Source: Saezia sanguinis (GTDB taxonomy: Bacteria; Pseudomonadota; Gammaproteobacteria; Burkholderiales; Burkholderiaceae_C). Taken from it: 64,000 nt of DNA. Position numbers and translations under genes: made by a program. How positions within the stretch are numbered: the stretch's first letter is position 1; each line of letters begins with the position of its first letter. Under the pieces are notes generated by a model, which searched no databases, was not told the origin of the DNA, and saw only the letters and a list, made by a program, of their open reading frames with translations. Positions 1 through 8,597 of the stretch are shown piece after piece. The DNA lies in NCBI RefSeq assembly GCF_003991585.1, contig NZ_PQSP01000010.1, positions 1-64,000 on the forward strand, in the 5' to 3' direction.

Positions 1-162
1 GCACTGAGCAGTGACATCGGCAGGAACGTCGGGGAAGTCAAGATCGGGGTGCAGGGAGAGCTTACCGAGCGCCTGAGTACCTGGGGGCATATCGGGTTGC
101 AGCATGGCAGTGAAAGCTTCAAGCGCTATGAGATCCAGCTTGGCCTGGGATGGCAGTGGTAA
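1..162 (+). CDS. Autotransporter beta-barrel, C-terminal fragment (5' truncated)
   Basis: The first 53 codons of the window are open in frame 1 and end at TAA. The translation alternates polar and hydrophobic residues as outer-membrane strands do, and its last residues, LGLGWQW, end in an aromatic residue as expected of a BAM-recognised beta-signal. The stretch ELTERLSTWGHIGLQHG resembles the penultimate strands of the classical autotransporter domain (PF03797 type). The passenger domain lies upstream of the window, so its function cannot be judged. A strong terminator follows 33 bp later. Confidence 0.7.
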   Translation, partial: ALSSDIGRNVGEVKIGVQGELTERLSTWGHIGLQHGSESFKRYEIQLGLGWQW

Positions 163-194
163 AACAGACCGCTTTTTAAACTGACCGAAAACAC

Positions 195-220
195 AAAGAG
201 CCCTGATTACAGGGCTCTTT
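195..220 (+). terminator. Rho-independent terminator of the truncated autotransporter gene
   Basis: An 11-bp perfect stem (AAAGAGCCCTG / CAGGGCTCTTT) with an ATTA loop, ending in a T run. It lies between the autotransporter stop and the 3' end of the opposing RcnB-like gene. The A-rich start of the stem makes it able to work in both directions. Confidence 0.85.
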
Positions 221-240
221 TCATAAGTGATGATGCGGCA

Positions 241-942
241 TTAATTATTCAGCAGAATGGAGGTAATGACACCTGTGGCCATCGCAATCAAAACAAAATC
301 ATTCCCGACGCGAACCCAGTGATGGTCTTGAGGAGGCTGCCTTAAACCATGTGCTCGCCAGTCCACCTGATGGGAACGGTACTGGTGCGGCAGAGGTTCA
401 CCCTGCCTGAAATGTGCCGCCGGACGGTTGGGCTGGTTGTCATGGCGCTGCGACTGAGGCTGATTTGGCCGTTGCTGCTGAGGCCTGTCATGTCCCTGAC
501 TCTGCGGACGGGATGGTTGCTGGCCATTACCAGGGTGCCCGGCCTGCGGACGCTGGTTGGAAGCGGGACCGCGGTTATCGTCCCGGCCCGGAGACTGGTT
601 TGGCCGCTGTTGTGACTGCGGCCGATCCTGGTTCTGATTTTGCGGGCGTGATGACTGCTGCCCAGGTTGCTGACCATTGCCAGGGCGGTTTGCCTCGGGA
701 CGCTGGTTTTGTGGGCGTGACGACTGCTGCCCCGATTGCTGGCCATTGCCAGGGCGGTTCGCCTCAGGACGCTGGTTTTGTGAATTGCCGTTATTATTCT
801 GACCCCGTCCTGGATTTTGGCTGGTATTTTGTTGTGGCCGCTCCTGGCTGCCTCTGTCCTGCGACGCGGGCTGCGCCAGTACAACCGAACTTCCCAGCAT
901 GGAAAGGGAGACTAAGGCACAGGTCAACGCTTTCATTCTCAT
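241..942 (-). CDS. RcnB-like periplasmic protein with a long Q/N/P/R-rich linker
   Basis: A 233-residue exported protein. The start at 942 is chosen because AAGGAG (949-954 on the plus strand) sits 6 nt before ATG AGA ATG. An upstream in-frame start at 972 lacks a site. A signal peptide (about residues 1-23, ending VVLA-QP) is followed by about 140 residues made of Q, N, R, P, G, S. The last 50 residues match the RcnB family: GEPLPHQYR, a DWR motif, GLRQPP, WVRVGNDFVLIAMATGVI. E. coli RcnB is a periplasmic protein affecting nickel/cobalt efflux; a metal role here is only inferred. The linker carries in-frame 69-bp repeats. The gene lies downstream of, and parallel to, a second RcnB-like gene. 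Confidence 0.8.
   Translation of the reverse strand: MRMKALTCALVSLSMLGSSVVLAQPASQDRGSQERPQQNTSQNPGRGQNNNGNSQNQRPEANRPGNGQQSGQQSSRPQNQRPEANRPGNGQQPGQQSSRPQNQNQDRPQSQQRPNQSPGRDDNRGPASNQRPQAGHPGNGQQPSRPQSQGHDRPQQQRPNQPQSQRHDNQPNRPAAHFRQGEPLPHQYRSHQVDWRAHGLRQPPQDHHWVRVGNDFVLIAMATGVITSILLNN
634..797. repeat. In-frame 69-bp tandem repeat inside the first RcnB-like gene
   Basis: Units start at 660 and 729, exactly 69 bp apart, with a partial unit from about 634 and a degenerate third copy near 520-565. Each unit encodes 23 residues around RPEANRPGNGQQ and SRPQNQ. Because the period is a multiple of three, gain or loss of units would change linker length without breaking the frame. Confidence 0.75.
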
Positions 943-1194
943 AATCGACTCCTTGTTTATCGATTGATTCACTGATACTTTCTGAAACAGTCAAAACGAA
1001 AAATGCCATTTGTTTTGCACTACCTCTGCCCAGAACGTTGGTTCTACTTTAACAATACAGGTGTAACAATTTCATTTTCATTCTGTAAAGAAATGTAAAA
1101 ATACGCACCCGCTAAAGGCAGCCAAATGGAACACCTGCATCTGTCTTGCCTGCCGCCCCCTTACTGGCCGGTAAAACTGCCGGCATCAAATAGA

Positions 1195-1231
1195 TTGCGC
1201 CATGACACTGTGTTTTTGTGCCATGGCGCAA
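1195..1231. repeat. 10-bp inverted repeat (possible hairpin)
   Basis: TTGCGCCATG (1195-1204) and CATGGCGCAA (1222-1231) are perfect reverse complements with a 17-nt loop. It lies in the 336-bp gap between the two RcnB-like genes, just past the 3' end of the upstream one. There is no T run after the stem, so it could be an mRNA 3' structure or a protein-binding palindrome. Nothing coding was seen in the rest of this gap. Confidence 0.45.
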
Positions 1232-1278
1232 CGCCTTACAAGGTGTTTAACCACACCGCCGGAAACAAAGAGCTGGTG

Positions 1279-1689
1279 TTAATTGCTCAGCAGAATGGAT
1301 GTAATGATGCCGGTAGCCACTGCAATCAGCACAAAATCATCCCCAACCCGGACCCAATGATGTCCTCTGGGCGGTTGTCTCAGACCATAGCCTCTCCAGT
1401 CGTTAACCCAGTAACCGTGCCCGCGGTAATGAGGGGGCAAATATCCGCCCGGCTTGAAATGGGCTGCAGGCCTGTAGGCATGCGGCCCCCGCCCGGGATG
1501 GTATTTGTTGGGCCCGGCATGTGGCCGGTATGCTGGCCCCCCTTGATGGCGCCCGTTCTGGTACTGCCACGACGGGTAGTCCCCTTCTGGGCCGCCGCGG
1601 CGGTGAGAGTCCGGCCGCGCAGAAGCAACCTGCCCGGCCAGCATCGTCACAGCGATCAAAGAACATGCAATGCTTTTCATCTTCATCAT
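1279..1689 (-). CDS. RcnB-like periplasmic protein
   Basis: A 136-residue exported protein, paralogous to the next gene downstream. The C-terminal domain shows the RcnB pattern: GGYLPPHYRGHGYWVNDW, YGLRQPPRGHHWVRVGDD and FVLIAVATGIITSILL. The N-terminus is a signal peptide ending near VASA. A short G/H/Y/P-rich segment replaces the long linker of its neighbour. AGGAG (1694-1698 on the plus strand) lies 4 nt before the ATG at 1689 and 7 nt before the ATG at 1686, so 1686 is also possible. Histidine-rich composition fits metal binding, but this is inference. Confidence 0.8.
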   Translation of the reverse strand: MMKMKSIACSLIAVTMLAGQVASARPDSHRRGGPEGDYPSWQYQNGRHQGGPAYRPHAGPNKYHPGRGPHAYRPAAHFKPGGYLPPHYRGHGYWVNDWRGYGLRQPPRGHHWVRVGDDFVLIAVATGIITSILLSN

Positions 1690-2131
1690 CAATCTCCTGT
1701 TGTATTCAAATCCACTGATTTGCCCTGATTGATTCCAAGCTTGGTTGGTATGTAATGTTTAACCTTACTGTACAAGCGGTACATGAAGACTCTTTTTCCT
1801 GATAGTAAAGATATGTAAATGTCCACCCGCCTTTGCCTCAAAAACGCATCAGCGCGATGCGTTCAAATTATGAATGACATACCACAGCCCCTGTTCTGAC
1901 AGGGGCATAACAGAGACATCAGCACCATGATTGGCAACAATGGCGTCTGAAAATGCGCGGCTCCCTTTTCAGCGCCAAAACCAACCGCAAGCAGGCTGTC
2001 CTTTTGCACAAACAGTCTGATCACTGTCATGAACTATTCTCATCCTGGCCCTGGGGATGAGAATTTTGTGCATAATGGCTCTGCTCCGTTTTATTATTCA
2101 AAAATTTAGATTGGTCTTCCCCCCTGCTACC
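1690..2131. other. Intergenic region between divergent RcnB-like and YfeH-like genes
   Basis: About 440 bp with no supported gene. It should hold the promoters of both divergent genes. I could not assign a convincing -35/-10 pair. An in-frame upstream extension of the transporter gene begins at 2057 but is not supported by family alignment. Confidence 0.4.
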
Positions 2132-3124
2132 ATGAAACGCCCTCGCTTCCTTCCAGATAATTTTGTATTAGCCATTATCGGCATGGTCGTGCTTGCCACA
2201 TTTTTACCGGCACACGGCAGCGCCGTACCTGTACTGGGATGGATGACCAACATCGCTGTGGCCCTGCTGTTCTTTTTGCATGGTGCACGGCTTTCGCGCG
2301 ATGCTGTTGTTGCCGGTATTTTGCACTGGCGGCTGCATCTGGTGATTTTTCTGGCAACGTTTGCACTGTTTCCCATTCTCGGGCTGATACTCAAACCCGT
2401 TTTTGAACCCGTACTGGGCAGCACCTTGTACATGGGCATGCTGTTCATCTGTGCCCTGCCCTCCACCGTGCAGTCTTCCATTGCATTCACTTCGGTGGCA
2501 CGGGGCAATATTCCGGCCGCCATTTGCGCTGCATCGTTTTCCAACCTGATCGGCATTGTGCTCACGCCGTTGCTGGTGGGCTTGCTGTTTACCGTGCAAA
2601 GCAGCGGTGAACACCCGTTTTCGCTTGATGCCATTTATAAAATCGTGCTGTTGCTGCTGGTACCCTTTGTGGCCGGGCAGATTGCGCGCCGCTGGATTGG
2701 CAACTGGGTCATCAAAAATAAATCCTGGTTGAAATATGTTGACCAGTCCTCCATTTTGCTGGTGGTATATGGCGCGTTCAGTGAAGCGGTCATGGAAGGC
2801 ATCTGGCACCAGGTATCGTTCCAGACGCTGGTCTGGCTGCTGGTGGTGTGCTCGATCCTGCTGGCGCTGATCATGCTGATTCTGACTTTTGGCAGCCGTA
2901 AGCTGGGGTTTAACAAGGAAGACGAAATTGCCATCGTGTTCTGTGGCTCCAAAAAGAGCCTGGCCACAGGTGTTCCCATTGCCCAGATCCTGTTTGTCGG
3001 CCAGCCAATGGGCCTGCTTATTCTGCCCATCATGCTGTTTCATCAGATTCAACTGATGGTGTGTGCCATGCTGGCAAACCGTTATGCCAAACGCCCCGAA
3101 ACAGCACCAGAACAACACGATTAA
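2132..3124 (+). CDS. yfeH: Bile acid:sodium symporter family transporter (YfeH-like)
   Basis: A 330-residue polytopic inner-membrane protein of the SBF/BASS-like family (Pfam SBF_like type). E. coli YfeH is of nearly the same length. Segments such as FLPDNFVLAIIGMVVLATF, NIAVALLFFLHGARLSRDA and the C-terminal VFCGSKKSLATGVPIAQILF are typical, the last being a conserved loop near the substrate/sodium site in this fold. The start at 2132 is chosen because homology begins right after it; an in-frame start at 2057 would add 25 residues, and neither has a good ribosome-binding site. The substrate is unknown. Confidence 0.8.
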   Translation: MKRPRFLPDNFVLAIIGMVVLATFLPAHGSAVPVLGWMTNIAVALLFFLHGARLSRDAVVAGILHWRLHLVIFLATFALFPILGLILKPVFEPVLGSTLYMGMLFICALPSTVQSSIAFTSVARGNIPAAICAASFSNLIGIVLTPLLVGLLFTVQSSGEHPFSLDAIYKIVLLLLVPFVAGQIARRWIGNWVIKNKSWLKYVDQSSILLVVYGAFSEAVMEGIWHQVSFQTLVWLLVVCSILLALIMLILTFGSRKLGFNKEDEIAIVFCGSKKSLATGVPIAQILFVGQPMGLLILPIMLFHQIQLMVCAMLANRYAKRPETAPEQHD

Positions 3125-3295
3125 TACGTGTCCCAAAATATAGGAAGTCTGCTTCAAATCAGCCAGCAGCACGACAGCCTGACCAATTCAGCCAGCCAAC
3201 TCCCGCTTGCCTGAAGCAATAGGCTAAGCTGTTTTAGTCAAGCTGGTTTAAGATAGCAGCGCAGATACCTCACCCTAATCAAAGGCTTACCGATC

Positions 3296-4327
3296 ATGCT
3301 GGTTCCGAAATACTGGGCAGAAGCCCGCGAACAGTACAAAACACCTGCCGGGCAAAAACCCCGCCGGCAAGTAACTCTGCGCCGCTTGGGCTGGTCTGAC
3401 ACCAGCCAGGAAGATGCGCAACGACATGCCGAGCAGCGCGTGCACGAAGCCATGCAGGAAGTGTTGTCCGGGCAGATGGAAGCGCCCGATATTCAGCGGC
3501 GTGAGCGTAAATTTGCCTACAACGGTGCAGATGGGTTGCCCATTCGGGAAGAGGTTGTGCACAAACAAGGCGAAAATGTCATTACCCGCAATGCCTACGG
3601 TGCACTGTGCCTAAATACACCGGATGTGATGTTCATCGATGTGGATATCGAGAAAAAACGTCCTGTATTTGGTTGCCTTTTTTCTTTGGCATTGTTCATG
3701 GTTTTGTGGGTTACAGTTGCCGCAATGTTCATATTTATCTGGAAGAAGTCCGTCATGGGCAGTATCGGCCTGGGATTTCTGGCCGGTATGCTTATCTCAT
3801 TTGTACTCCTGGAGATGATTGAACGCATTGCCCAGTCCATTCTTTTTTCCGGTAACAAGCCTGAACAGCGTGCATTGGCACGTATAGAAGCGCTGGCGCA
3901 GACCCACCCGGACTGGCTGTTTAATGTGTACCGCACATCTGCCGGTTACCGGCTGCTGATGCTGCACCGCACATTCGACCCTGCAGATGAGGCCATATGG
4001 CAGCAAATTGAAACTGCGTTGCCCGACCCCATGTACGTGCGCATGTGTCGTCTGCAAAACTGTTTTCGCGCCCGGCTGACACCCAAGCCCTGGCGCACCG
4101 GCATCAGGCAGCACATTGAACCGCAGCGCCGCATCTGGGACATCAGCCAAGCCGGATTGCCGGCACGCCTATCATGGATTGAAAAATACGAAGACACCAC
4201 GCAAAACTATGCCACCTGTCATTTTGTTAAACAGTATGGCAAAGGATTTACCGACCCGAAGGCCGAACAGGTAAGGGCCTTGCACGACGACTGGTGCAAG
4301 GTGCACAGTCAACTGCCCTTGGCCTAA
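3296..4327 (+). CDS. Conserved membrane protein of unknown function
   Basis: A 343-residue protein. Residues 1-110 are hydrophilic and charged. Two strong transmembrane segments follow at about 124-150 and 155-178 (VFGCLFSLALFMVLWVTVAA and IGLGFLAGMLISFVLLEM). The cytoplasmic C-terminal half carries motifs that look conserved: YRTSAGYRLLMLHRTFDP, MYVRMCRLQNCFRARLTPK followed by PWR, and KYGKGFTDPKAEQVRALHD. I recall similar unnamed proteins in other bacteria with the same FRARLTPKPWR string but cannot name a family. It is a single gene with 112 bp to ugd. Function unknown. Confidence 0.65.
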   Translation: MLVPKYWAEAREQYKTPAGQKPRRQVTLRRLGWSDTSQEDAQRHAEQRVHEAMQEVLSGQMEAPDIQRRERKFAYNGADGLPIREEVVHKQGENVITRNAYGALCLNTPDVMFIDVDIEKKRPVFGCLFSLALFMVLWVTVAAMFIFIWKKSVMGSIGLGFLAGMLISFVLLEMIERIAQSILFSGNKPEQRALARIEALAQTHPDWLFNVYRTSAGYRLLMLHRTFDPADEAIWQQIETALPDPMYVRMCRLQNCFRARLTPKPWRTGIRQHIEPQRRIWDISQAGLPARLSWIEKYEDTTQNYATCHFVKQYGKGFTDPKAEQVRALHDDWCKVHSQLPLA

Positions 4328-4439
4328 ATCAAAAAAGTGGCAGCGGATGCAGGTATCATTGCCTGACAGTTGACAGAGGCATTGGCTGCTATCGCAGTAC
4401 AATACACTGATTGTTTTGACAAGAGAATAACGGTCCATC

Positions 4440-5771
4440 ATGAATATCACAGTTGTAGGTACAGGTTACGTGGGGTTGGTGACAGGCGCATGTTTTGCCG
4501 AAATGGGCAACGTGGTGACCTGTGTCGATATTGACCAGGGCAAAATCGAGCGCCTGAAAAAAGGCATACTGCCCATCTATGAGCCGGGGCTGGATAGCAT
4601 TGTGATCAAAAATCACGATGCGGGCCGGCTGCTGTTCACCACCCGGCTGGCCGATACCATGGACGACAACGACGTATTTTTCATTGCCGTGGGCACGCCT
4701 CCCGGTGAAGATGGCTCGGCTGACCTGCAATACGTGCTGGCGGTAGCGCGTGAAATTGGCGCGCACATGCAGCGCCCGGCCATCATTGTGGATAAATCAA
4801 CCGTGCCGGTCGGCACGGCAGACAAGGTCCGTGCCGCCATTCAGGCTGAGCTGGACAAACGCGGCGCGAATATTGAATTTGATGTCGCATCCAACCCCGA
4901 ATTTCTCAAGGAAGGCAAAGCGGTAGACGACTTCATGCGCCCGGACCGGGTGATTGTGGGTTGCGCAAGCGACAAGACGCGTGCGGTGATGAGCGAACTG
5001 TATGAGCCCTTCATCCGCAATCACCCGCGCCTGTTTTTCATGGGGGTGCGCGATGCCGAAATGACCAAATACGCCGCCAACGCCATGCTGGCAACCAAAA
5101 TTTCGTTCATGAACGAAATTGCCACGCTGTGCGAAAAACTCGATGTCGATGTGGAGCAGGTGCGCCTGGGCATTGGCAGTGACCAGCGCATTGGCTACCA
5201 CTTCATCTACCCGGGCTGCGGTTATGGCGGCTCATGCTTCCCGAAAGATGTGAAGGCCCTGATCCGCATGGCACACGAGCAGGCATTTGAGCCTAAAGTG
5301 CTGCAGGCGGTAGAAGACCGCAACGACCAGCAAAAAGAGGTACTGTTCAAAAAAATCACCCAGCACTTTGGCACCAGCCTCCAGGGCAAAACCTTTGCCG
5401 TGTGGGGCCTGGCGTTCAAGCCCGAAACCGACGACATGCGTGAAGCATCAAGCAAGGTGCTGATCAGCGCGCTGCTGCAAGCCGGCGCCAAGGTGCAGGC
5501 ATTTGACCCGGTGGCACACGAAGTGGCCAAACACGAATTACCTGCCCCCGCTTTGCAAAGCGGTCAGCTTTCACTGGCAGACAATCAGTATGCCGCACTG
5601 GAACAGGCCGATGCGCTGGTGCTGGTGACCGAATGGAAACCGTTCCGCCACCCGGACTTTGCCCTGATCAAAAAACTGCTGCGCCAGCCGGTGGTGTTTG
5701 ACGGCCGCAACCAGTACAACCCCAAAGCCATGCGTGAAGCCGGCTTTACCTATAGCGGTATTGGCCGCTGA
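4440..5771 (+). CDS. ugd: UDP-glucose 6-dehydrogenase
   Basis: A 443-residue cytosolic enzyme oxidising UDP-glucose to UDP-glucuronate with two NAD+, which supplies uronic acid or derived sugars for surface polysaccharides. The N-terminal Rossmann motif is [19 protein letters not shown]. The catalytic cysteine is C266 in [14 protein letters not shown]. The central helix [15 protein letters not shown] and the C-terminal [18 protein letters not shown] are family hallmarks, and the length is typical. It stands alone, followed by a terminator. It may feed glycans modified by the acyltransferase array 24 kb away, but that link is only a guess. Confidence 0.96.
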   Translation: MNITVVGTGYVGLVTGACFAEMGNVVTCVDIDQGKIERLKKGILPIYEPGLDSIVIKNHDAGRLLFTTRLADTMDDNDVFFIAVGTPPGEDGSADLQYVLAVAREIGAHMQRPAIIVDKSTVPVGTADKVRAAIQAELDKRGANIEFDVASNPEFLKEGKAVDDFMRPDRVIVGCASDKTRAVMSELYEPFIRNHPRLFFMGVRDAEMTKYAANAMLATKISFMNEIATLCEKLDVDVEQVRLGIGSDQRIGYHFIYPGCGYGGSCFPKDVKALIRMAHEQAFEPKVLQAVEDRNDQQKEVLFKKITQHFGTSLQGKTFAVWGLAFKPETDDMREASSKVLISALLQAGAKVQAFDPVAHEVAKHELPAPALQSGQLSLADNQYAALEQADALVLVTEWKPFRHPDFALIKKLLRQPVVFDGRNQYNPKAMREAGFTYSGIGR

Positions 5772-5836
5772 CAATGAAAATGCACTGGCATCACAACCAT
5801 GTGACCCAGTGCATTGAATTGATAAGTGCACGTCAG

Positions 5837-5879
5837 AAATAACGCGCTTGATGAAAACTCAGGTGCGTTATTTCTTTTT
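5837..5879 (+). terminator. Probable terminator downstream of ugd
   Basis: AAATAACGC (5837-5845) pairs with GCGTTATTT (5865-5873), with a 19-nt loop, followed by CTTTTT. The 3' arm overlaps the stop codon of a possible small opposite-strand gene. Confidence 0.6.
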
Positions 5880-5960
5880 CATGAACTGCCACAAGAGCGC
5901 ACTGATGATGACGACCACTGCAACGCGCGCCAATATATCAATGATTGAATAAGTTGCCAT
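5868..5960 (-). CDS. Possible 30-residue single-span membrane peptide
   Basis: This frame reads ATG (5958-5960), then MATYSIIDILARVAVVV, a hydrophobic helix of about 20 residues, a tryptophan, and a C-terminal KKK before TAA. A GGGGA sequence lies about 4 nt upstream of the ATG. Small inner-membrane peptides commonly have one hydrophobic helix and a basic tail. There is no homology that I can cite and the frame is short, so this is tentative. It lies alone between ugd and the next minus-strand gene. Confidence 0.4.
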   Translation of the reverse strand: MATYSIIDILARVAVVVIISALLWQFMKKK

Positions 5961-6102
5961 ATTTTCCCCGTTGTTCATATCCGGCTGTCACTTGTTACTG
6001 GCCACATGGTTCTATGTCCAGCTATGCACAGCCCTGTCAGGTTGATACTATACACCGCTCGGGCCATTAGCGCCAATAACGGCCTGCAACACCGGAAACT
6101 GG

Positions 6103-6528
6103 CTAACCCTCATTCATCAGCGATAGCCTTCGCCCATAACGGTCATCGTACAGGTAATACAAAATACCGCCATGCAGCCTGGCGGCGGTTAATGCTGAGG
6201 GCATGATGCCGGCATCGAAATGAGGCGGTTGCGCAACAATACGCCAGCGCGTATGCAGATCTTTGTGCATAGTGGCCGGGTTTTCTTCAGGCTGCATGGT
6301 CAGCGGGCTGATATGGTCACACTGAATCACCTGACACCCGTGCTCGGCCAGCGCATGCGATAAAAAGCCAAGTGTGTCATCCCACATCTGCTCCCAATAA
6401 TCCCACTCATCTGCCCAGGCAGCCTGAGCATACTTCGTTTTCCATTGCGGCAGCAATACATCATAGGATAGCCCCAGGTACAATACCAGCGGTTGCGAAT
6501 AGCTTAATGCAATCTTGACCATCATCAC
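6103..6528 (-). CDS. Hypothetical protein
   Basis: A 141-residue soluble protein that I do not recognise. It is rich in W and Y (WADEWDYWEQMWDD) and ends in LYDDRYGRRLSLMNEG. Several ATGs cluster at the start (MMMVKIALSY) and none has a good ribosome-binding site, so the start is uncertain by a few codons. It is divergent from the next gene, with only about 30-140 bp between them. No signal peptide or membrane segment. Confidence 0.5.
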   Translation of the reverse strand: MMMVKIALSYSQPLVLYLGLSYDVLLPQWKTKYAQAAWADEWDYWEQMWDDTLGFLSHALAEHGCQVIQCDHISPLTMQPEENPATMHKDLHTRWRIVAQPPHFDAGIMPSALTAARLHGGILYYLYDDRYGRRLSLMNEG

Positions 6529-6671
6529 TTGTTGTGCAAAGATACAAATAGAACATTATGTACCGGGAGAATAAACAGCACAACGCCGTGCAGCCCCCGG
6601 AATCCATTTATAAAACCCGCTTCAGTCGCCTTTCAAAGGCTTTTCTCTTACGACGGTGCACACATCTTTTT

Positions 6672-7160
6672 ATGAAACCTTTTTCACCGCAACGGCTTAA
6701 CGGCTTTTTACATGCCATCGCATTGATAAATGAAGAAGTCCCATTGGCTTTCAGTTTTTCCATCGAAAAGCTGCCTGACCGGGGCGGGCTGATGCAGGAT
6801 GTAACCGCCTATTATCAGGCCGATACAGAAGCGTACCTGAAAGAAAACTGCAAACCTGTACCACCTGATCAGTGGCACATCACGCTGAAACCTCAGCCTG
6901 CAGCACCACATATTTCACTGAAACAACCGCTTCTGGGCTGGTTTTTTCATACACAGGCATCCGAAGTCCTAACGCAAAGAACCAAAGATACCCTGATTGC
7001 CGCATTCTTTTCCGAACTGGAAAGCCTCTCTATTGCAGGTGTGGCCTATGAAATTCTGGCTATACCTCCGCAAGGGGTCTACTACGCAGCCCACTGGCAG
7101 GACTTTGCCCTGCCGACCAAAGAAGGTAACTGGCTGCTGCATCTGGCTGTTGACGACTGA
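6672..7160 (+). CDS. Hypothetical protein
   Basis: A 162-residue protein from the ATG at 6672 (MKPFSPQRLNGFLHAIALI). The frame stays open upstream to 6558, adding 38 basic residues that look less protein-like, and neither start has a clear Shine-Dalgarno sequence. Contains HITLKPQPAAPHISLKQPL and ends GNWLLHLAVDD. Appears cytosolic. No family recognised. The gene ends 125 bp before yjjP. Confidence 0.5.
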   Translation: MKPFSPQRLNGFLHAIALINEEVPLAFSFSIEKLPDRGGLMQDVTAYYQADTEAYLKENCKPVPPDQWHITLKPQPAAPHISLKQPLLGWFFHTQASEVLTQRTKDTLIAAFFSELESLSIAGVAYEILAIPPQGVYYAAHWQDFALPTKEGNWLLHLAVDD

Positions 7161-7285
7161 ACCAAGATTGCATCAGAACATGCTGGCCAATTACCAGTGC
7201 GGTCAGCATTCCATCTATAATGGCAGCTATGAAGCACAACCGCAGTGTTTGACGCCGCGATCAGTTTGTTGTCTGTTCAATCACC

Positions 7286-8074
7286 ATGAGCGAAACCCCT
7301 ACCCAAAACCAGTCTGAAAAACAGCGGATCATTACACGCTCGTGTGCGCTGTGTGCCCAGTTGCTGTTGCAGCATGGTGCTGAAACCGCACTGGTGGACG
7401 AACTGTCCACCCGGCTGGGGCTGGCGCTGGGCATGGACAGTGTGGAGAGTTCCATTTCCTCCAATGCGATTGTACTGACCACCATTTACAACAAATACTG
7501 CCTGACCACCGCACGTAAAAGCATGGACCGGGGCATTAACATGCAGGTGGTATCAGAAGTGCAGCGCATTGTGCTGGCCGCCGAGCAGCAAGCGCTGGAT
7601 TATGAACAGGTACAGCAGATGCTGCACAACATTCCCCAGGTGCGCCACCCCAACTGGCTGGTGGTGTTGATGGTGGGGCTGGGGTGCGCCTGTTTCTGCC
7701 GCCTGGCCGGTGGCAGCCTGGGTGCCTGTATGCTGACTTTTGTGGTTGCCTATATTGCCATGTTCATACGCCAGCGCATGGCGATTTGGCATGTGCACCC
7801 GATGATCAACGCATGCATTACCGCTTTTTCCGCCACGCTGACCTGCGGACTGATCATGCGCTTTATTCCTGTGGCGACCCCTTCGATTGCCATGGCATCA
7901 TCCATCCTGTTGCTGGTGCCGGGCTTTCCGCTGATCAACGCCGTGTCTGACGTGTTCAAAGGCCACGTCAATACAGGCATTGCCCGCTGGGTGATTGCCA
8001 GCATGCTGGCACTGACGACCTGCATCGGCATTGTGATGGCCATGTCACTACTGGGGATAGAGCAATGGCAATGA
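7286..8074 (+). CDS. yjjP: ThrE-family exporter subunit YjjP-like
   Basis: A 262-residue protein of the threonine/serine exporter (ThrE) N-terminal family. The cytoplasmic N-terminus ([37 protein letters not shown]) is followed by about five membrane segments from residue 120 ([21 protein letters not shown] and onwards, to [21 protein letters not shown]). In E. coli, YjjP and YjjB together export succinate. Here the stop overlaps the start of yjjB by 10 bp, so the two are translationally coupled. The natural substrate here is unknown. Confidence 0.9.
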   Translation: MSETPTQNQSEKQRIITRSCALCAQLLLQHGAETALVDELSTRLGLALGMDSVESSISSNAIVLTTIYNKYCLTTARKSMDRGINMQVVSEVQRIVLAAEQQALDYEQVQQMLHNIPQVRHPNWLVVLMVGLGCACFCRLAGGSLGACMLTFVVAYIAMFIRQRMAIWHVHPMINACITAFSATLTCGLIMRFIPVATPSIAMASSILLLVPGFPLINAVSDVFKGHVNTGIARWVIASMLALTTCIGIVMAMSLLGIEQWQ

Positions 8075-8541
8075 ACCTGCTTCTGATACTGCAAAGTATG
8101 GTGCTGGCAGCCATTGCGGCAGTGGGTTTTGCCATGGTGTTCAACGTGCCGGCCCGTTACCTGAAATACTGCGCCATTCTGGGCGCGGTGGGCAATGGCC
8201 TGCGCACCATTTTTACCTTGTGCGGCCTGAGTATCGAGTGGGCCACACTGCTGGCGGCACTGGCGGTAGGCGCGTTATCGATCATCATGGCGTACAAACA
8301 TGCCCTGCACCCGAAAGTCATCAGCGTGGCGGCCGTCATTCCCATGTGCCCCGGCGTCAGTGCCTATACCGCCATGATTGCACTGATCAAACTCTCGCAA
8401 CTGGGCTATACGCCTGAGCTGATGGATCAACTGGTCACCAACTTTCTGCGTGCTTCATTCATTGTCGGCTCGCTGTCACTGGGGCTTGCGCTGCCCAGCG
8501 TCTGGATATACCGCCGCAAAATGCGGGCCAAGGCCCGCTGA
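8065..8541 (+). CDS. yjjB: ThrE-family exporter subunit YjjB-like
   Basis: A 158-residue membrane protein with four or five hydrophobic helices, corresponding to the C-terminal half of ThrE (YjjB/DUF3815 type). The segment [24 protein letters not shown] carries the conserved P-x-x-PG loop of this family. It is useful only together with YjjP, which it overlaps. The start could be the ATG at 8065 or at 8071. It converges on the MORN-like gene. Confidence 0.9.
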   Translation: MAMNLLLILQSMVLAAIAAVGFAMVFNVPARYLKYCAILGAVGNGLRTIFTLCGLSIEWATLLAALAVGALSIIMAYKHALHPKVISVAAVIPMCPGVSAYTAMIALIKLSQLGYTPELMDQLVTNFLRASFIVGSLSLGLALPSVWIYRRKMRAKAR

Positions 8542-8597
8542 TGCAATGACATGCTGCTGCGCGTAGCGGCAAGCACATCCATCTGATGAACGCATCA

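Noticed and set aside
342-1009. Several overlapping frames on both strands across the first RcnB-like gene
   Set aside because: They arise from the repetitive low-complexity coding sequence. Only the frame with a signal peptide, an RcnB domain and a good ribosome-binding site is supported.
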